64,000 nt of DNA from Plantago major (taxonomy: Eukaryota > Streptophyta > Magnoliopsida > Lamiales > Plantaginaceae): contig CM048840.1 in NCBI GenBank assembly GCA_026545765.1, forward strand, positions 89,184,877 through 89,248,876. The letters are read 5' to 3'. Below are positions 24,991-36,541 of the stretch, piece by piece (position 1 is the stretch's first letter; each line of letters opens with the position of its first letter). The notes beneath the pieces were generated by a model. That model saw only the letters and a program-made list of their open reading frames with translations. It was not told the origin of the DNA and did not search any database. Made by a program: the position numbers and the translations under genes.

Positions 24991-25302
24991 ATATTTCTCA
25001 CTAAAACCTTTTGGACCACTTTGATTTTACAGCGAGACCTTTTTTATTTTATTTTTTTGAGTCGACACCAGAACGTTAGTCAACAGATCGAGTCAACACA
25101 AGACTTAGACGGTGTTAACTTGGCCGTCAGTGTGCGTGTGTTCCACACGCTGATAAGGGCAAAATGGACAAATTACACGCCTAACCTTCCACCTTCTATA
25201 ACAAAAAACACTTAAACCTAATTTCACACCAATCCCAAATCAATTCAGTAGAAATTCAAAAAGAGATTGAAGTGACGATCGATCTTCTTCTTCGAAATTG
25301 CG

Positions 25303-26880
25303 ATGGCTTGGAAAAAACGGGGTCCAAGTACTAGGATTCCTCATGGTCGCACAGCTCCAGATTATGGTAAGTTCTTTCTCCAACAATGTCGAAGTGCTCT
25401 GTGTATTTTACTGTAAACGAAGCAAAAAAAAAAAACTGTTCTTTTTTGGTCTTATCGATGATAATGTTGGTGTTATATGTTCTTCTTACTCAGAATCATA
25501 GTTTAATCAAGTTAGATAAGTTATAATATTCAAAGTAGGTTTTTTATTGTGTTTAGATTTTGTTTGTTCCCGAGATAAAAAGGTTTCTTTTGTTTTGATG
25601 CTTGACAATAGTTTATAGATACAGAGAATATTAGGTTTGGGTAAATATTGACTGTTGCACTTTGTTTTTTGTGTTTTTTGTTGTGCAGTCCCACTAAGCT
25701 TCAACTTCACTATTGTAATGCATCACCACGGCAAGCTTATTAAGAACATAACATTTTATGATGGAGGATGGATATCCCATTTTGATTGGTGTAATGTTGA
25801 TGAGATGAGTATGCTAGAAGTTAAATAAATGGTGAGCATGTGTGGCATTGATCCTAAGTCTGTAAATCTGTACTTCTCAAAGTATGGGATAAACTGTTGT
25901 ACAGAGTTGGTAAAGATGGAAACAGACATTGATGCTTGTAGTATGGGATTTTCAGTTGATCAGAGTGACTGTATTAGTGTTTTTGTAGAGCACTTGAATG
26001 ATTTAGAGGACGAGGGTGAGAATGAGACTGATGAAGAGGGGGCTGATGAGCAGGGTGAGACAGAGGGAGAGGCTGGGGAGGGTGAGACAAAGGGAGAGGC
26101 TGAGGAGGGTGAGACAGATGGGGGGAGATGATGAGCAGGGTGAGAGTGAGGGAGGTGATGACAGTGAGAGTGAGTATGAGGGAGGTGATGATAGTGAGAG
26201 TGAGTATGAGGGAGGTGATGAGAGTGAGAGTGATGGATATGATAGTGAGCATGGTGACAGACAAGCTGGCAAGAAAACTACACAGGATGGTGCTACTACA
26301 CAAGGTGGTGAATCAGTTGATAGAGAACATATTAATAGGGAGATGTACTCATACTTGGTGGATGAAAGAGAAGCAGATTTTGATGATCAGTCTATGGGAG
26401 AAGATTCAATCAACTCAGATGGTTTCAATGATAGTGATTGTGAATTGACAAATGAAAATGCAGCATACTACAAGTCTGTGAAAGTACATCAGTGTATGGG
26501 TGGGCTAGACAATGTGAACTTTGATGGGACATCAACCACACCACAAATGAGTATTCCTGCCACATCAATTGTTGCTCAACCATCTGAGTATAAGGGTTTT
26601 CCCACTCTTTAACCCTATAACTGATATGGAGAACCCAAAGTTTGAGATGGGATTGGTGTTCCCTGGGAATAAAGTGTTGAGGGAAGCCATTAGGAATCAT
26701 TCCATCAAGAATGGGAAGGAGCTTAGGTTTGACAGAAATGATGAGGGCAGGATTGTTGTTACCTGTGTTGCCAAGAGTTGTCCATGGAGACTTCAAGCAA
26801 ATGCTTTTCATGGAAAGGGCAAGGTAGCCATGCAAATCAAAGTATTGAGTGGTACACATCATTGCAGCCAAAAGGATTGA
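25303..26880 (+). pseudogene. mudrA-like: Decayed MULE transposase gene: PB1-like, acidic and MuDR DNA-binding regions
   Basis: Likely start at 25,303 (MAWKKRGPSTRIPHGR), donor at 25,367, acceptor before 25,689. Exon 2 encodes a PB1-like segment (FNFTIVMHHHGKLIKN...YDGGW) interrupted by TAA at 25,826-25,828 where the family continues through. A long Asp/Glu/Ser-rich linker follows, with a frame change near 26,120, then a second frame change near 26,600. The MuDR-type DNA-binding domain comes next: FEMGLVFPGNKVLREAIRNHSIKNGKEL, then CVAKSCPWRL and the final HHC. It ends at 26,880 before the catalytic MULE domain, which is missing. A basic tail like those of MULE proteins (KPTRRSKRLACNG) survives near 27,070-27,140. 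The element cannot make its own transposase. Confidence 0.75.
26125..26250 (+). repeat. In-frame 30-bp repeat coding for EGGDDSESEY
   Basis: Three or more copies of GGAGGTGATGAYAGTGAGAG..., giving a ten-residue acidic repeat in the linker of the mudrA-like pseudogene. It also creates spurious minus-strand frames rich in Leu/Ser/Pro. Confidence 0.8.
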
Positions 26881-27848
26881 ATTGGGATTATTGAGTGACT
26901 ATTTTAAGGAAAAGGAAACTGAGGTATAGCATGTATTCTTTACTTTAGTATTCATGCTATTTGTTGTCTATTATTTCTGGTTCAATTGACAAGTATTTAC
27001 ACTCTACTTATGATCAATAGGCTCAAGCAAAAGGCAAAGGCAAGAAGACAAACAAAAGGTAGCCTGATAAACCAACAAGGAGGAGCAAAAGACTAGCTTG
27101 TAATGGAACTCAAGAATCAAGTGTCACTGCAAATGCATCTAAGAAGTGACAGTTTAGTTGTTGTCTTTGAACTTGGATAGAGTTCATTTTGTTGGATCAT
27201 AGTGGAATTCATGGTCTTTTTGTGTTTATTGAATCTCAGACTAGTTTGTTGATGTCAACTGTGAGGATAACACCATTTAAGTCTCATTTTGTTGGTGTTT
27301 GGTCATGCCATCTGTGACTGGTTGGGTTTATGGTTGTTTGGTAGTTTTGTCTGGGTAGGTTATGTCACATTTTGCACAAGATTGTTGCTACTGGTTGAAT
27401 GTATCTGATGGTTTGATCTATGGAATTGTTGCTTCTTTCATATGCAAAAGCCTGCATTTTCTACTTTGTATTTGTTCACTTGTTGGTTACTCAGTTTTTG
27501 TTGTAGAAATCTGCAGTTCTGAGTAGTGGAAAATGGTATGTTCTTAAAAGGTTTTGGTAGTGGGCTCTTCATTTTGCATAGTTACTGGTTAAATTGACAA
27601 TTTATCAAAGTGTTGGGGTGTCGAGTAACATTATATCTACAAGTTTACAGTGTCAAGTACCAATATTCAAGTTCACCTTTCAATCCCAAAAACAGAAAAT
27701 TTGCAAAGTAATAACCATATCAGATCTTAGAGAACAATACACATTTCATTAGAAAACCATGTCCATTACATCATAAGGATAACACAACATATATTACATA
27801 CTAGTTCATACTAATGACAACAACACAAACACTCAACAGATCTCCATA

Positions 27849-28363
27849 CTAGTTCATTCCTACGCGAATACGTAGCTCCTCAATCCGGGCACTCAATTCA
27901 TCTATCTCATTCTTCACCTCCTCCCCTGAAATACCATCAGATGGTCCAGCTGCCATATTTTGAAGATGAATGTTTTTAGCTCTAAGTCGAGCATTTTCTT
28001 CCTCCAAATCCTTAATTCTTGCCTCATACCCATTAATCCTACGTAGTAACCTAGGGATTATTTGTTTCGATCTCTTGCACATCTCCGGGTCAATCCATGT
28101 CCAATGTCCACATGCTCGTCTAGTCTACAATTAACAGACAAGATGCATCAAAACCAAAAGCAGAAAAATCAACCAAAATCAATAAATTACACTTCGAAAT
28201 CAAGCTACCAAAACAGAAACTATACCAACAATGAACACATATCACATACCCCAAAATAACGACATCTCTCAAACCTCCGACCGGGATGCCCGTCAGTCCA
28301 AGATGTGATTCGAGCACTTGGAACATTACACCGGCAAATTGTTGGAATTGGATCATCCGCCAT
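27849..28363 (-). CDS. GRF-type zinc-finger protein with coiled coil, in MULE 2
   Basis: Two exons on the minus strand: 28363..28250 and 28124..27849 (390 nt, 129 residues), phase 0, GT-AG. Exon 1 and the start of exon 2 form a GRF zinc finger: Cys10-x-Cys12, ITSWTDGHPGRRFERC (Cys34), then RACGHWTWIDPEMC with Cys43, matching the family pattern TSxT..NPGRRFY.C...C.W.W.D. Residues 60-129 are a Leu/Glu/Arg heptad-like coiled coil (RLLRRINGYEARIKDLEEE, NEIDELSARIEELRIRVG). GRF fingers bind single-stranded or structured nucleic acid in proteins such as APE2 and TOP3A; a role here is unknown. It is convergent with the decayed mudrA-like gene and inside the same TIRs, recalling the mudrA/mudrB layout of maize MuDR. 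The intron falls within the finger between Cys34 and Cys43. Confidence 0.82.
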
Positions 28364-28678
28364 CTTCGATTTACTAGGAATTGAGGCAAATTGTTGGAAT
28401 TGGACATAAATGAGGAAATTGGGAATTGGGGATTATATTAGGGTTATGTGTACAATAAATGGAGGGAAATCGAGTGAATGGGAGGGAAAATCAGATAAGG
28501 CTTGGAGGGAAAAGGTGTGAGAAATGTCTTTTTTACCCTCATTTAACGGATGTTTTTAACGCCATCCAACCTTTGTGTGAAGCTACATTATTTTGAAACG
28601 TTCTGGTGTCGACTCAAAAAAAAACAAAAGGTCTCGGTGTAAAATCAAAGTGGCACAAAAGGTTTTAGTGAGAAATAA

Positions 28679-28682
<4 letters not shown>

Positions 28683-28746
<64 letters not shown>
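28683..28746. repeat. (AT)n microsatellite
   Basis: About 30 AT repeats abutting the right end of MULE 2. Open frames across it (Tyr-Ile repeats) are artefacts. Confidence 0.97.
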
Positions 28747-28752
<6 letters not shown>

Positions 28753-28779
28753 ATGGTTCCGGAACGTGCATGTCAATCC

Positions 28780-30600
28780 AATAAAAATGTCAGCCTGAGT
28801 TTACTTAATAGACGGGTAGCCATTGATCAGTGTATTTAAAATGGACGTATCCACTATGTGATATAAAATCTCGCAGTTTATGCTATTTTACTTATCAACA
28901 TCTTCATGGATTGGTATATTGTTTTTAGGGATCGTTTGGTAATTTTAATTTGTGACAATTTTTTATACATTAAGTTGTGGCAATTTAATTTTGGTATATT
29001 TTTTATTGTGTTATATTCAATTTAATACTCCGTCAGTCAAAATTAACGGAACCGTTAATTTTGACCATATTAGTAAGAATTAGCGTGAAATAGTAAATTT
29101 TATATCACGTCGACGCCTAGAAACATCGAGAAATTAGTAAGAACATATCTTCAATATCCCGGAACATCAACCAAAAGTTCAACGGGGAGAATCGAAGCTC
29201 AGAAATATCGAGAAAGCTCATAAATGTCAAGAATCGAAGCCCAGACTTGAAGAATTTGAAAATTGATGAATCGAAGCCTAGAAACGTCAAGAATTCGAAG
29301 CCCAAACTTGAAGAATTAGAAGATTGATGAATAGAATCGAAGCAATTAGGGTCGGACTTGAAGAATTTGAAATTCGAAATCTTTTTCGAATTGTAAGCCA
29401 AATTTAGAGCCTTGTTTCGATCAGTTGGTTGTTCATGTGATTGTGTATGCGTTTGTGAAGATTAGGATTTGATTTTGGTTGAGTTTGGTTGATGATTGAA
29501 TTCAATTTTGAAAAATTAGGGACTTAATTGAATAATTTAGAAACTTGAAACCCTTACTTTTGAGAATTACGATTGTACCGGGGACTTGGATTGCAAGATA
29601 GATTTTGCTGGCCCTTATGATTTCTTTCAATTTGGCCCAGAAGTAGTTTCTGGTTTTGCAATTAAGTCCAAAATGTTTTAGAAAGGTATAATTAAATTCT
29701 AGAAATTATTTTTAATATTATTTGAACCAATTTTTAGTTGCAGGGACCGGAATGAAGAAGTTTAGAAACTTAAGGGACTGCCTTTTGAGAATTTAATTAT
29801 GTCAAGGGACTTATGTTGTAAATAGGTTGTTTGGCCATTTATAAAATCTAATATTTGGAGAGGGGTAAAAATGAATTTTCGTGGTTTTAATTCGTCAAAT
29901 GTCAAATTCGTGAATTTTGATGTAATTGATTTTTATTTAACAAGATTGGATGTTATTGTTGATTTAATGGGTAGCCATCTGCAAGATTTCAATCTAACAG
30001 GGGGTCCGGATGTAACTTACCCTATTTTTAATATATTTGAAATTATAGTTACGTAAATATTTTAGGATGGAGAAAATTGGGCTAACGAATCCGACGGCAC
30101 ATTATACGCTTTTGCATAATGTATATCCAATATTAATGTCAAGGGGTATTGTTCTGACTTCAAAAGAATTTGAATCCCAGGGTCATGCGTTTTCTAATAA
30201 CTTGAATTTTTTTGTATTAATGTGAGTGTACCTCACATGCCGTAAAAAATAATGGTTGGAGGGTTTGACCCACATTTTTTAATAGCTTAGGTGGACTTCA
30301 TGAACATTTCCAATAATCTCTTCATCTGAAAGCCCATTAATTTCAGTTCAGTTTAGTTCGGATCAGTTCAGTTTAGATTGAGCTGCTTCTTCATTCACTC
30401 ATGATTCGAGACTGCTGACCCTGGTTAGAGCAACTAACTATAGTTAAATTAAACATTATAAATTCTACCAAGTAAGATCAATTGAAGATATAGATGTTTT
30501 CCATATGAGTAAATATAGTAAAAAGGAAGATTTTCTTAATCTATAGAAAAATCCTATTTTAACATAAAGAACCGGTTATAAACATTACAAACTAGTCAGT
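28780..30600. other. Intergenic DNA with MITE remnant and short repeats
   Basis: At 29,025-29,110 a one-sided MITE remnant (ATACTCCGTCAGTCAAAATTAACGG...). At 29,160-29,350 degenerate repeats of TCGAAGCCCARACTTGAAGAA. The rest, 29,400-30,600, holds nothing I recognise. Confidence 0.5.
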
Positions 30601-30603
30601 AGC

Positions 30604-31021
30604 TTTTATATAAATAATCCAGATAAACAATACACTCTCTCACAAAAGTCACACAACTCAACCATCTTTATCTCTCTACAAAAACCTAGTGATAAAAACA
30701 TTCATACTCTCTCTCTCTCCAACGCTCCACCCACCGCCGGACGACACCACGCATCTGGCCGCGAAGGTGAACCTCACTCTCAAGTCTCACCGTGAAGAAT
30801 CCGAACGAGAAGATCGGGTTTCACCTACAAAATCTAGCTCAATTAATGTCATTTTTTTATTACGGATGGTGAAATTGTGGTTGCTAGATTTGTTGATCGC
30901 TTTGTTGATGAATGATGATTCAGCTTGGAGAATAGGGGAAAACCTGCTGAAGAGCTGGCTTCATGAGTTGCGTCAATCGGAGGTTGATTTGTCTTTTGTT
31001 TCAATTTCGTGTCTCAGTTGA
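30604..31021 (+). other. Promoter-like sequence and short ORF of unknown nature
   Basis: A TATA-like TATATAAATAATCC (about 30,606) is followed by a CT-rich leader (CTCTCTCTCTCTCC) and a frame running to 31,021 with a GC-richer start (LHPPPDDTTHLAAKVNLTLKSHREESERED). It looks like the beginning of a gene or a captured one, but no homology is recognised and it runs into repetitive DNA. Confidence 0.25.
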
Positions 31022-31199
31022 TTCACTCATGCTTGATTTTGTTATGATGCTAGTAAAGTAGTATAGTCTGGTTTGATTTAACACATTCTGTACTGCTACC
31101 GATGAGTTTGTCATGTGCTGATAAGCATTTGTGATTAAGATAATGAATCCAAATATATTGCGTATCGAATTTTCTTATATAGCACTAGAAGTAATTTGA

Positions 31200-32130
31200 T
31201 GAGCTATATTTAAGAGGCATTGTTATGCTTTTAATAGTTAGTATTATAGTTTTAAGCATTATGCAATCTGATGTTTTTAGATATGAAATTAGATCCGAAA
31301 TAAATTCGTACAGTGAAAATCGAATCATTTCGAAATCATGTTATTTGATGTTTTGTTATGGTTTTAAGAGGCATTGTTATGGTTTTAATAGCTGGTGTTA
31401 TAGTTTTAAGCATCATGGTTACATTTTTAGCTTGTATTGAATATTTCTGTCCGTTATTATTTTAGTGCATATTTTATAGTTTTAAGACCTTTCATTGTAG
31501 TTTTAAGCAACAACGTTAGTGTTTTTAACTTCTGATTAAATATTTATGATTTCATTTTTTGCAGATGTTTTGTTATGGTTTTAAAATACATTGTTATAGT
31601 TTTAAGAGACACTGTTATGGATTTAAGCATCGATGTTACTATTTTTAGCTTGTGTTGCATGTTTCTGCTTTGTTATAGTTTTAAGAGGCATCGTTATAGT
31701 TTTAAGATGCACTGTTATGTTTTTAAGCTTCAATGTTACTATTTTTAGCTTGTGTTGAATATTTTTGTCTCTTATTATTTTTAGCGCATATGTTATAGTT
31801 TTAAGACCTATTGTTGTAGTTTTAAGCATCAACATTAGTTTTTTGTTAGCTTCTGATGAAATATTTATGATTTGATTGTTTACAAATGCTTTCGTATAGT
31901 TTTAAGAGGCATTGTTATCATTTTACAAGGCACTGATATGGTTTGAAGCATCAGTGTTACTGTTGTTAGCTTGTGTTACATATTCCTGCTTTGTTATAAT
32001 TTTAAGAGATATTGCTATAGTTTTAAGAGGCGTTGATATGGTTTTAAGCATCAATTCTACTATTTTTAGCTTGTTTTGTATGTTCTTTTTTTTTTTTTTT
32101 TTTATAGTTTTAATGAGAGTTGTTATGGTT
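31200..32130. repeat. TTATAGTTTTAAG repeat block with higher-order period
   Basis: More than twenty copies of (G)TTATRGTTTTAAG separated by 10-40 bp, with recurring companions (GCATTGTTATGG, CATCAATGTTACTATTTTTAGCTTGTG). A larger unit of about 320 bp repeats: GCGCATATTTTATAGTTTTAAGACC at about 31,466 and again near 31,786. It lies just upstream of the GST pseudogene. It is neither a microsatellite nor an element I know. Confidence 0.7.
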
Positions 32131-33329
32131 TTAACCCAGTTGGTGAGTGTTTGAAGTAGGTGATGACGATACATCGAGTTTGATGATAGGTCTCTGAAAA
32201 AGTGTCATTGCAGTATTAAAGCAACAAGCACAAGCAACAAAAAGGCAGGAAGCCGAAGTTCACCAACAAATTTTAATCGGAAAAAAACTATTTTAACAAC
32301 TCAGTTTGCATCTGTATAAAAAACACCGAATGAACGTTTATTATAATTTTTTCATATGAGAATAGATGTTTTAAAACCTTTGAATGACTGAATGTTTCAA
32401 ATTGTAATGACAGATGTCTCAAGTAGCTTATTTTAAGCTTATTTATTGATATTTTAATGTCATCCCTGAAACTTTTAGACTTGTTTAATGGTGGTTTAAT
32501 GATATTAGATTGACAATTAAAACTATACAAACCATCTTAAAAACTATCATTTAGCTCCTTAAAGCCATCACACCTCTCTTAAAAATTAACAAAAGAAGGT
32601 TAAAATTATGATTGAAACATACGACCCCATAAAAAACATCACATTATTTCTTAAAACATTAATAAAATACGTTACAACTGTAACCAAAACTTTGAATGCT
32701 AACAAATTAAAACCATAACAGAATTTAATAAAAGCATAACGAAAAATGTGTGTCTCAGCGGTTTTTTAAGAAACTTAGTTGGTCAGACCGCTAAACCGTA
32801 AAAAACCAAAAAAAAACCTTAACTTTCTTAATTTTTAGGAAAATCTTGGAAACCAAGACTTTGGATTTCCATATTTGTGTGAGCACTAGTTCTTTGTTCA
32901 TACTTATGGAAACTGAGCGAGATTGCAATAAGATGACACTGACATTTTATACACATCCGCTTTCGCAACCATCTCGAGCTATCATTCTCTTCTGCAAGTA
33001 AGTTATGCAAATGAACTCTTGATTTTCCGATGGTAAAAACTTACCATGCAGTTACACAGAAATTCCTCCATGTGGTACATGTATGTTTAATTTCTACTTT
33101 GCGGTTTTCATGCCACAAATTCCAATCTTTGTAATTTGATGATAATTCTAACTTACCAATCCACTTGTTAGTGTCATAACCCTAGCTACACTAATTAACT
33201 GAAATTATGACAAAAAATCATTCTCCCCAGCCCCAAATTATCACTAATTCCTCCTTGAACTATGGAAATTAGGATAAATTAAATTACTAATAAGAATGAG
33301 TTGTACTACGAATTTGAAATAACTTGTAG

Positions 33330-33500
33330 TACTTCCTCCGTCCCGGAGAACTTTATATATTAGAGTTAATGCGCTGTTTTATGTGAAAATTTAATGTAAT
33401 GATAAAAAGTGTACTTTTTAGTGGTAAAATATGTAATTTGAGTGAAAAGTTGAGATTGTTTATTATTTTTATTAAGGTTAGTAATTGGAGTATTATTTTG
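33330..33500. mobile_element. One-sided MITE remnant in GST-pseudogene intron 1
   Basis: Begins GTACTTCCTCCGTCCCGGAGAAC, a typical plant MITE end of the CTCCGTCCC type; no matching inverted end was found nearby. Confidence 0.4.
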
Positions 33501-33867
33501 TGTTTGAGGGATCATTAACTTTATATGCATTTCTACATTCAGATTAGTTGGACATATCTATGAAGAGGTGAATATAAACCTTGTCAAACGTCAGAAATTG
33601 TCACCTGAATTTCAAGGTAAATTTGTGTTATAGTATTATATTGGTTTTCCCAATCTTTTTAATATAAATTTGACTGAAATAAAACAAACAAATGTTACTA
33701 TCTACCATAAAGTCATAATTAATACATTCGAGACAATGAATAGTTAACCTGTTAGTCTCTTCTGTTTTTTTTTTTTTTTGTGGTAGAAATTAACCCGTTG
33801 GGCAAAGTTCCTGCGATGGTGGATGGATCTGAGAGGTGACCTTGAATTAAGTATTGTATTATTTTGG

Positions 33868-34665
33868 TTTTCATTTTTTTTTTTTTTTTTTAGAAAGAAA
33901 AGGATATAATAATCCAAAAGAAGGAGCAAAGCTCAATACAAGAGTTCAGTAGAAGCTAGCAGGAAGCAAGAAAAACAGCCTAAACAGCTTAAGTAGGTTC
34001 AATGTAATCAAAAGGTACATTAAGATAGCCAAAGGAGTCTTCGACAAAGTCGTGGCAGAGCAGGTGTGCTAGATTGTTTGCTTCACGCCTGATATGGATG
34101 ATTCTTGTATCAGTAAAAGTGGCTGAAGTAAGCCTCAAATCAGCGTAAACTGCACCATTGGTCGATAAACTGGCATCGGCATTCTTAAGGTTTTTGATTA
34201 CTTGTAGAGAGTCACCTTCAATTATAATGTTCTGAAAGTTCATCTCCCTCTTGGCAAAAAAAAAAAAAAAAAAAAAGTTCATCTCCTTGCTAAAGATACA
34301 GCAAGTCTTGCCGCATACAACTCTACTGTTTCAACATCAAGTTCAGCCATCAATTTTTTCCTGCTCCAAACAAGAGTAAGTCCAGTGGAATCCCTGGCTA
34401 CAGCCGCTATTCCTCCTGTTCTTCCAGCCCGAGGTACCGCTGCATCAAAATTTAATTTTATCCACCCTTCCGGTGGCGCAACCCAAGGGCCTTGAACAGT
34501 TTCATTTTGTCGGCTTGAGGAGCCAATTGGCTGGAACATATTGGACCTGTGGAAGTTAGAAAAATGAACAACATAATGGTAGGTTTCCATGGGTGAAAAC
34601 TTGTGATGCTCATGAAGAAGCTTATTTTTCCCATACCAAATACTCCAACAAGAAGCTTATAAAAT
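33868..34665 (-). mobile_element. 5'-truncated LINE tail with RNase H domain in GST-pseudogene intron 3
   Basis: Poly-A tail on the minus strand (T-run near 33,870-33,890), then an RNase H-like domain read right to left: APPEGWIKLNFDAAVP (first catalytic Asp), RTGGIAAVARDSTG, AELDVETVELYAARLA (Glu), then MNFQNIIIEGDSLQVI (Asp), ending HIRREANNLAHLLCHDF. An A-rich run splits the frame at about 34,265, so it is broken. This is the C-terminal part of an RNase H-bearing plant LINE; the same family is present at 59,440-60,160. The 5' border is approximate. Confidence 0.8.
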
Positions 34666-34699
34666 TTCCGATTTATGTGTCCTTGTTGTTTTTTAATCC

Positions 34700-34750
34700 C
34701 GACTCCGCCCTATACTCTCGGAGCAAATTTGATGGTTTCGCCCCTGCTCA
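34700..34750. mobile_element. hAT MITE end (fragment)
   Basis: CCCGACTCCGCCC...GGTTTCGCCCCTG resembles the ends of the hAT MITE at 23,817. Only one end is recognisable, so this is a remnant. Confidence 0.35.
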
Positions 34751-36541
34751 TCAATTAGTATGATGAAGAGTCTAAAAGAAGTTAATTAAAACTATTTTGG
34801 AATTTGAATGCAGTCACGCTATCCTAATCTATTTGGCTTGCGCTTTCCCTGGAGTTGCTGACCATTGGTGAGTTCATAAACCTCAACTTCAACATTACTA
34901 ACACAACTACATATTCATGTTCCATCCTTGATGAATTCATACTCAGTTTCTTTCTTTCTTTCTTTCTTTCTTCTTTTTAGTGATTTGTTAGTACGTATTG
35001 ATATGGCTCAAATACCTCTTTTTTACCCTCTCTGTCTTTGTTCCTTAGATGATTGTATGTGACACTATATATATCTCTTGCAACCTAATCTGTTATCCTT
35101 TCAGGTACCCGGCAGATGTTTTCGAACGAGCAAAAATTCACTCGGTTTTGGACTGGCATCACTCCAATCTACGTTTTGGTGCAGGTGCACGCTTTGTGTT
35201 GATCACTGCATTCATTTTTTTTAGCCACCTTGTACTGTCTGTGTCATCCCATTAGAAGAACTACTTTAAACTCACTGCTAAGAATGTAAGAGGTTTAGCA
35301 ATCACATTAACGCTTTAAGTGATTCCAGCCAAGTATCTGATTCTGATGTATCATTCTTTCAAATGCTGTATGTTGTCTCCAGCCAAGTATGTGTATCATG
35401 CCGTGCTTGCACCTTCATATGGGGTGCCCCTGAATCCGAAAGCAGCAGCTAAATACAAGAAAATTCTTTCAGCCTCTCTTGCTAAGATCGAATCTGTTTG
35501 GCTCAAAGGAACCGGACACTTCTTACTAGGAAACTCCCAGCCTTCTATAGCCGATCTTAGTTTAGTGTGTGAGATTATGCAGCTTGAGGTACATCTTTAC
35601 ACCACCTTATTATACATAAACAAGTCAGCGTTGAAATCCTCTCGTGATTTTTTATTTTTTTTTGAAAATACAGGTTTTAAATGACGAGGATTGAGACGAG
35701 ATATTAGGCCCTCATAAGAGAATCTTGAAATGGATTGAGGACACAGAGAATGCAACAAGGCCTCATTTTGATGAAGTACACATTCTGCTCTTTTTGATTT
35801 TAAAGCCAAGGAGAAATATAAGAAGCAAATATTACTGATGAGCCGAGTTCAGCAAAGAAAACCCTTCATTCTAAGATGTAAAAACAGATTCTTGGTGGAA
35901 TACATTAATGAGCTTATATATGTACACTATCTGAAAATAGTTCAATTCGATTCCAACATATATTGTTGTTACTCTAAAGGGCACAATTTCTGCTGAGATT
36001 TCACTATTTCAGTAATTTGTATTCCATGTATCATTACCCCAAGGATAATTTTTTTTTTTTTTTGCACTAAATTAAAATCCATTAAGCCCAAAGAGAGTAT
36101 ACAAGAAAAGAGGAGTATACTCCAATCACAATACAACAGAAATCTAAGTATCAAAACAAACTCTCGAAAGTTCAACTAGTCAGTGTAACTAGAAGAAGAG
36201 ATCGCAAAAGGCACAAGTAGCTGGACTCTAGTTACAAACTATGATCCAAGCTAGCTCTAAAAACAAAGTATCCTGCCTATACAAGGCAATATCAACCCAA
36301 GGAGCTTTAGATATTTCTCGATGACCCCAACAGATAACGGGCAAACTCAAGTGTAAGTCCAAAGGCGATAGACTAGGTCCGCAACCAAACTTCCACTTCA
36401 CACAAGAGCGCAGGTACAACAGTGTTGCCTCATGGATCTCCAAGCTTTCTGGGCTATAATGGAACCAAGAAGCTCAGGTGACCTTGAGCAAAAATCATAC
36501 CTGTGCAGTTTCTCCAGATGACAACATCGAAAAAATTCATA

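Larger units (their letters stand above)
24992..28677. mobile_element. Mutator-like element (MULE 2) with two convergent genes
   Basis: About 3.7 kb between inverted repeats of roughly 85 bp. The left end reads TATTTCTCACTAAAACC, then CACTTTGATTTTACA and GAGTCGACACCAGAACGTT; the right end shows the same words in reverse complement. No 9-bp target duplication is visible; the right end abuts an (AT)n tract that may have erased it. Inside are a + strand MuDR-type gene (decayed) and a - strand GRF zinc-finger gene (open), convergent. The family assignment rests on the MuDR domain and long TIRs. Confidence 0.75.
32933..35881 (+). pseudogene. Theta-class GST duplicate, disrupted in the last exon
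   Basis: A close copy of the gene at 4,291, same orientation and exon structure: 32933..32997, 33543..33616, 33787..33835, 34814..34867, 35105..35184, 35383..35588, then exon 7 from 35,674. Exons 1-6 are open, with GT-AG sites and matching lengths, except a 12-bp in-frame loss in exon 3 (removes the equivalent of FKLF just before the ES motif). Exon 7 has TGA at 35,692-35,694 (CGA in the intact copy) and a later insertion that shifts the frame. A translated product would be 182 residues, lacking the last helices and the peroxisomal signal; the SKM coding sequence survives at the very end. Because the stop is in the last exon the mRNA could escape decay. Intron 3 contains a LINE tail and MITE debris. 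Confidence 0.9.

Noticed and set aside
25974-26303. Leu/Ser/Pro-rich minus-strand frames
   Set aside because: Antisense of the GAN-rich acidic repeat of the mudrA-like pseudogene.
28583-28784. Open frames with Tyr-Ile repeats on both strands
   Set aside because: They are translations of the (AT)n microsatellite next to MULE 2; the same holds at 57,557-57,775.
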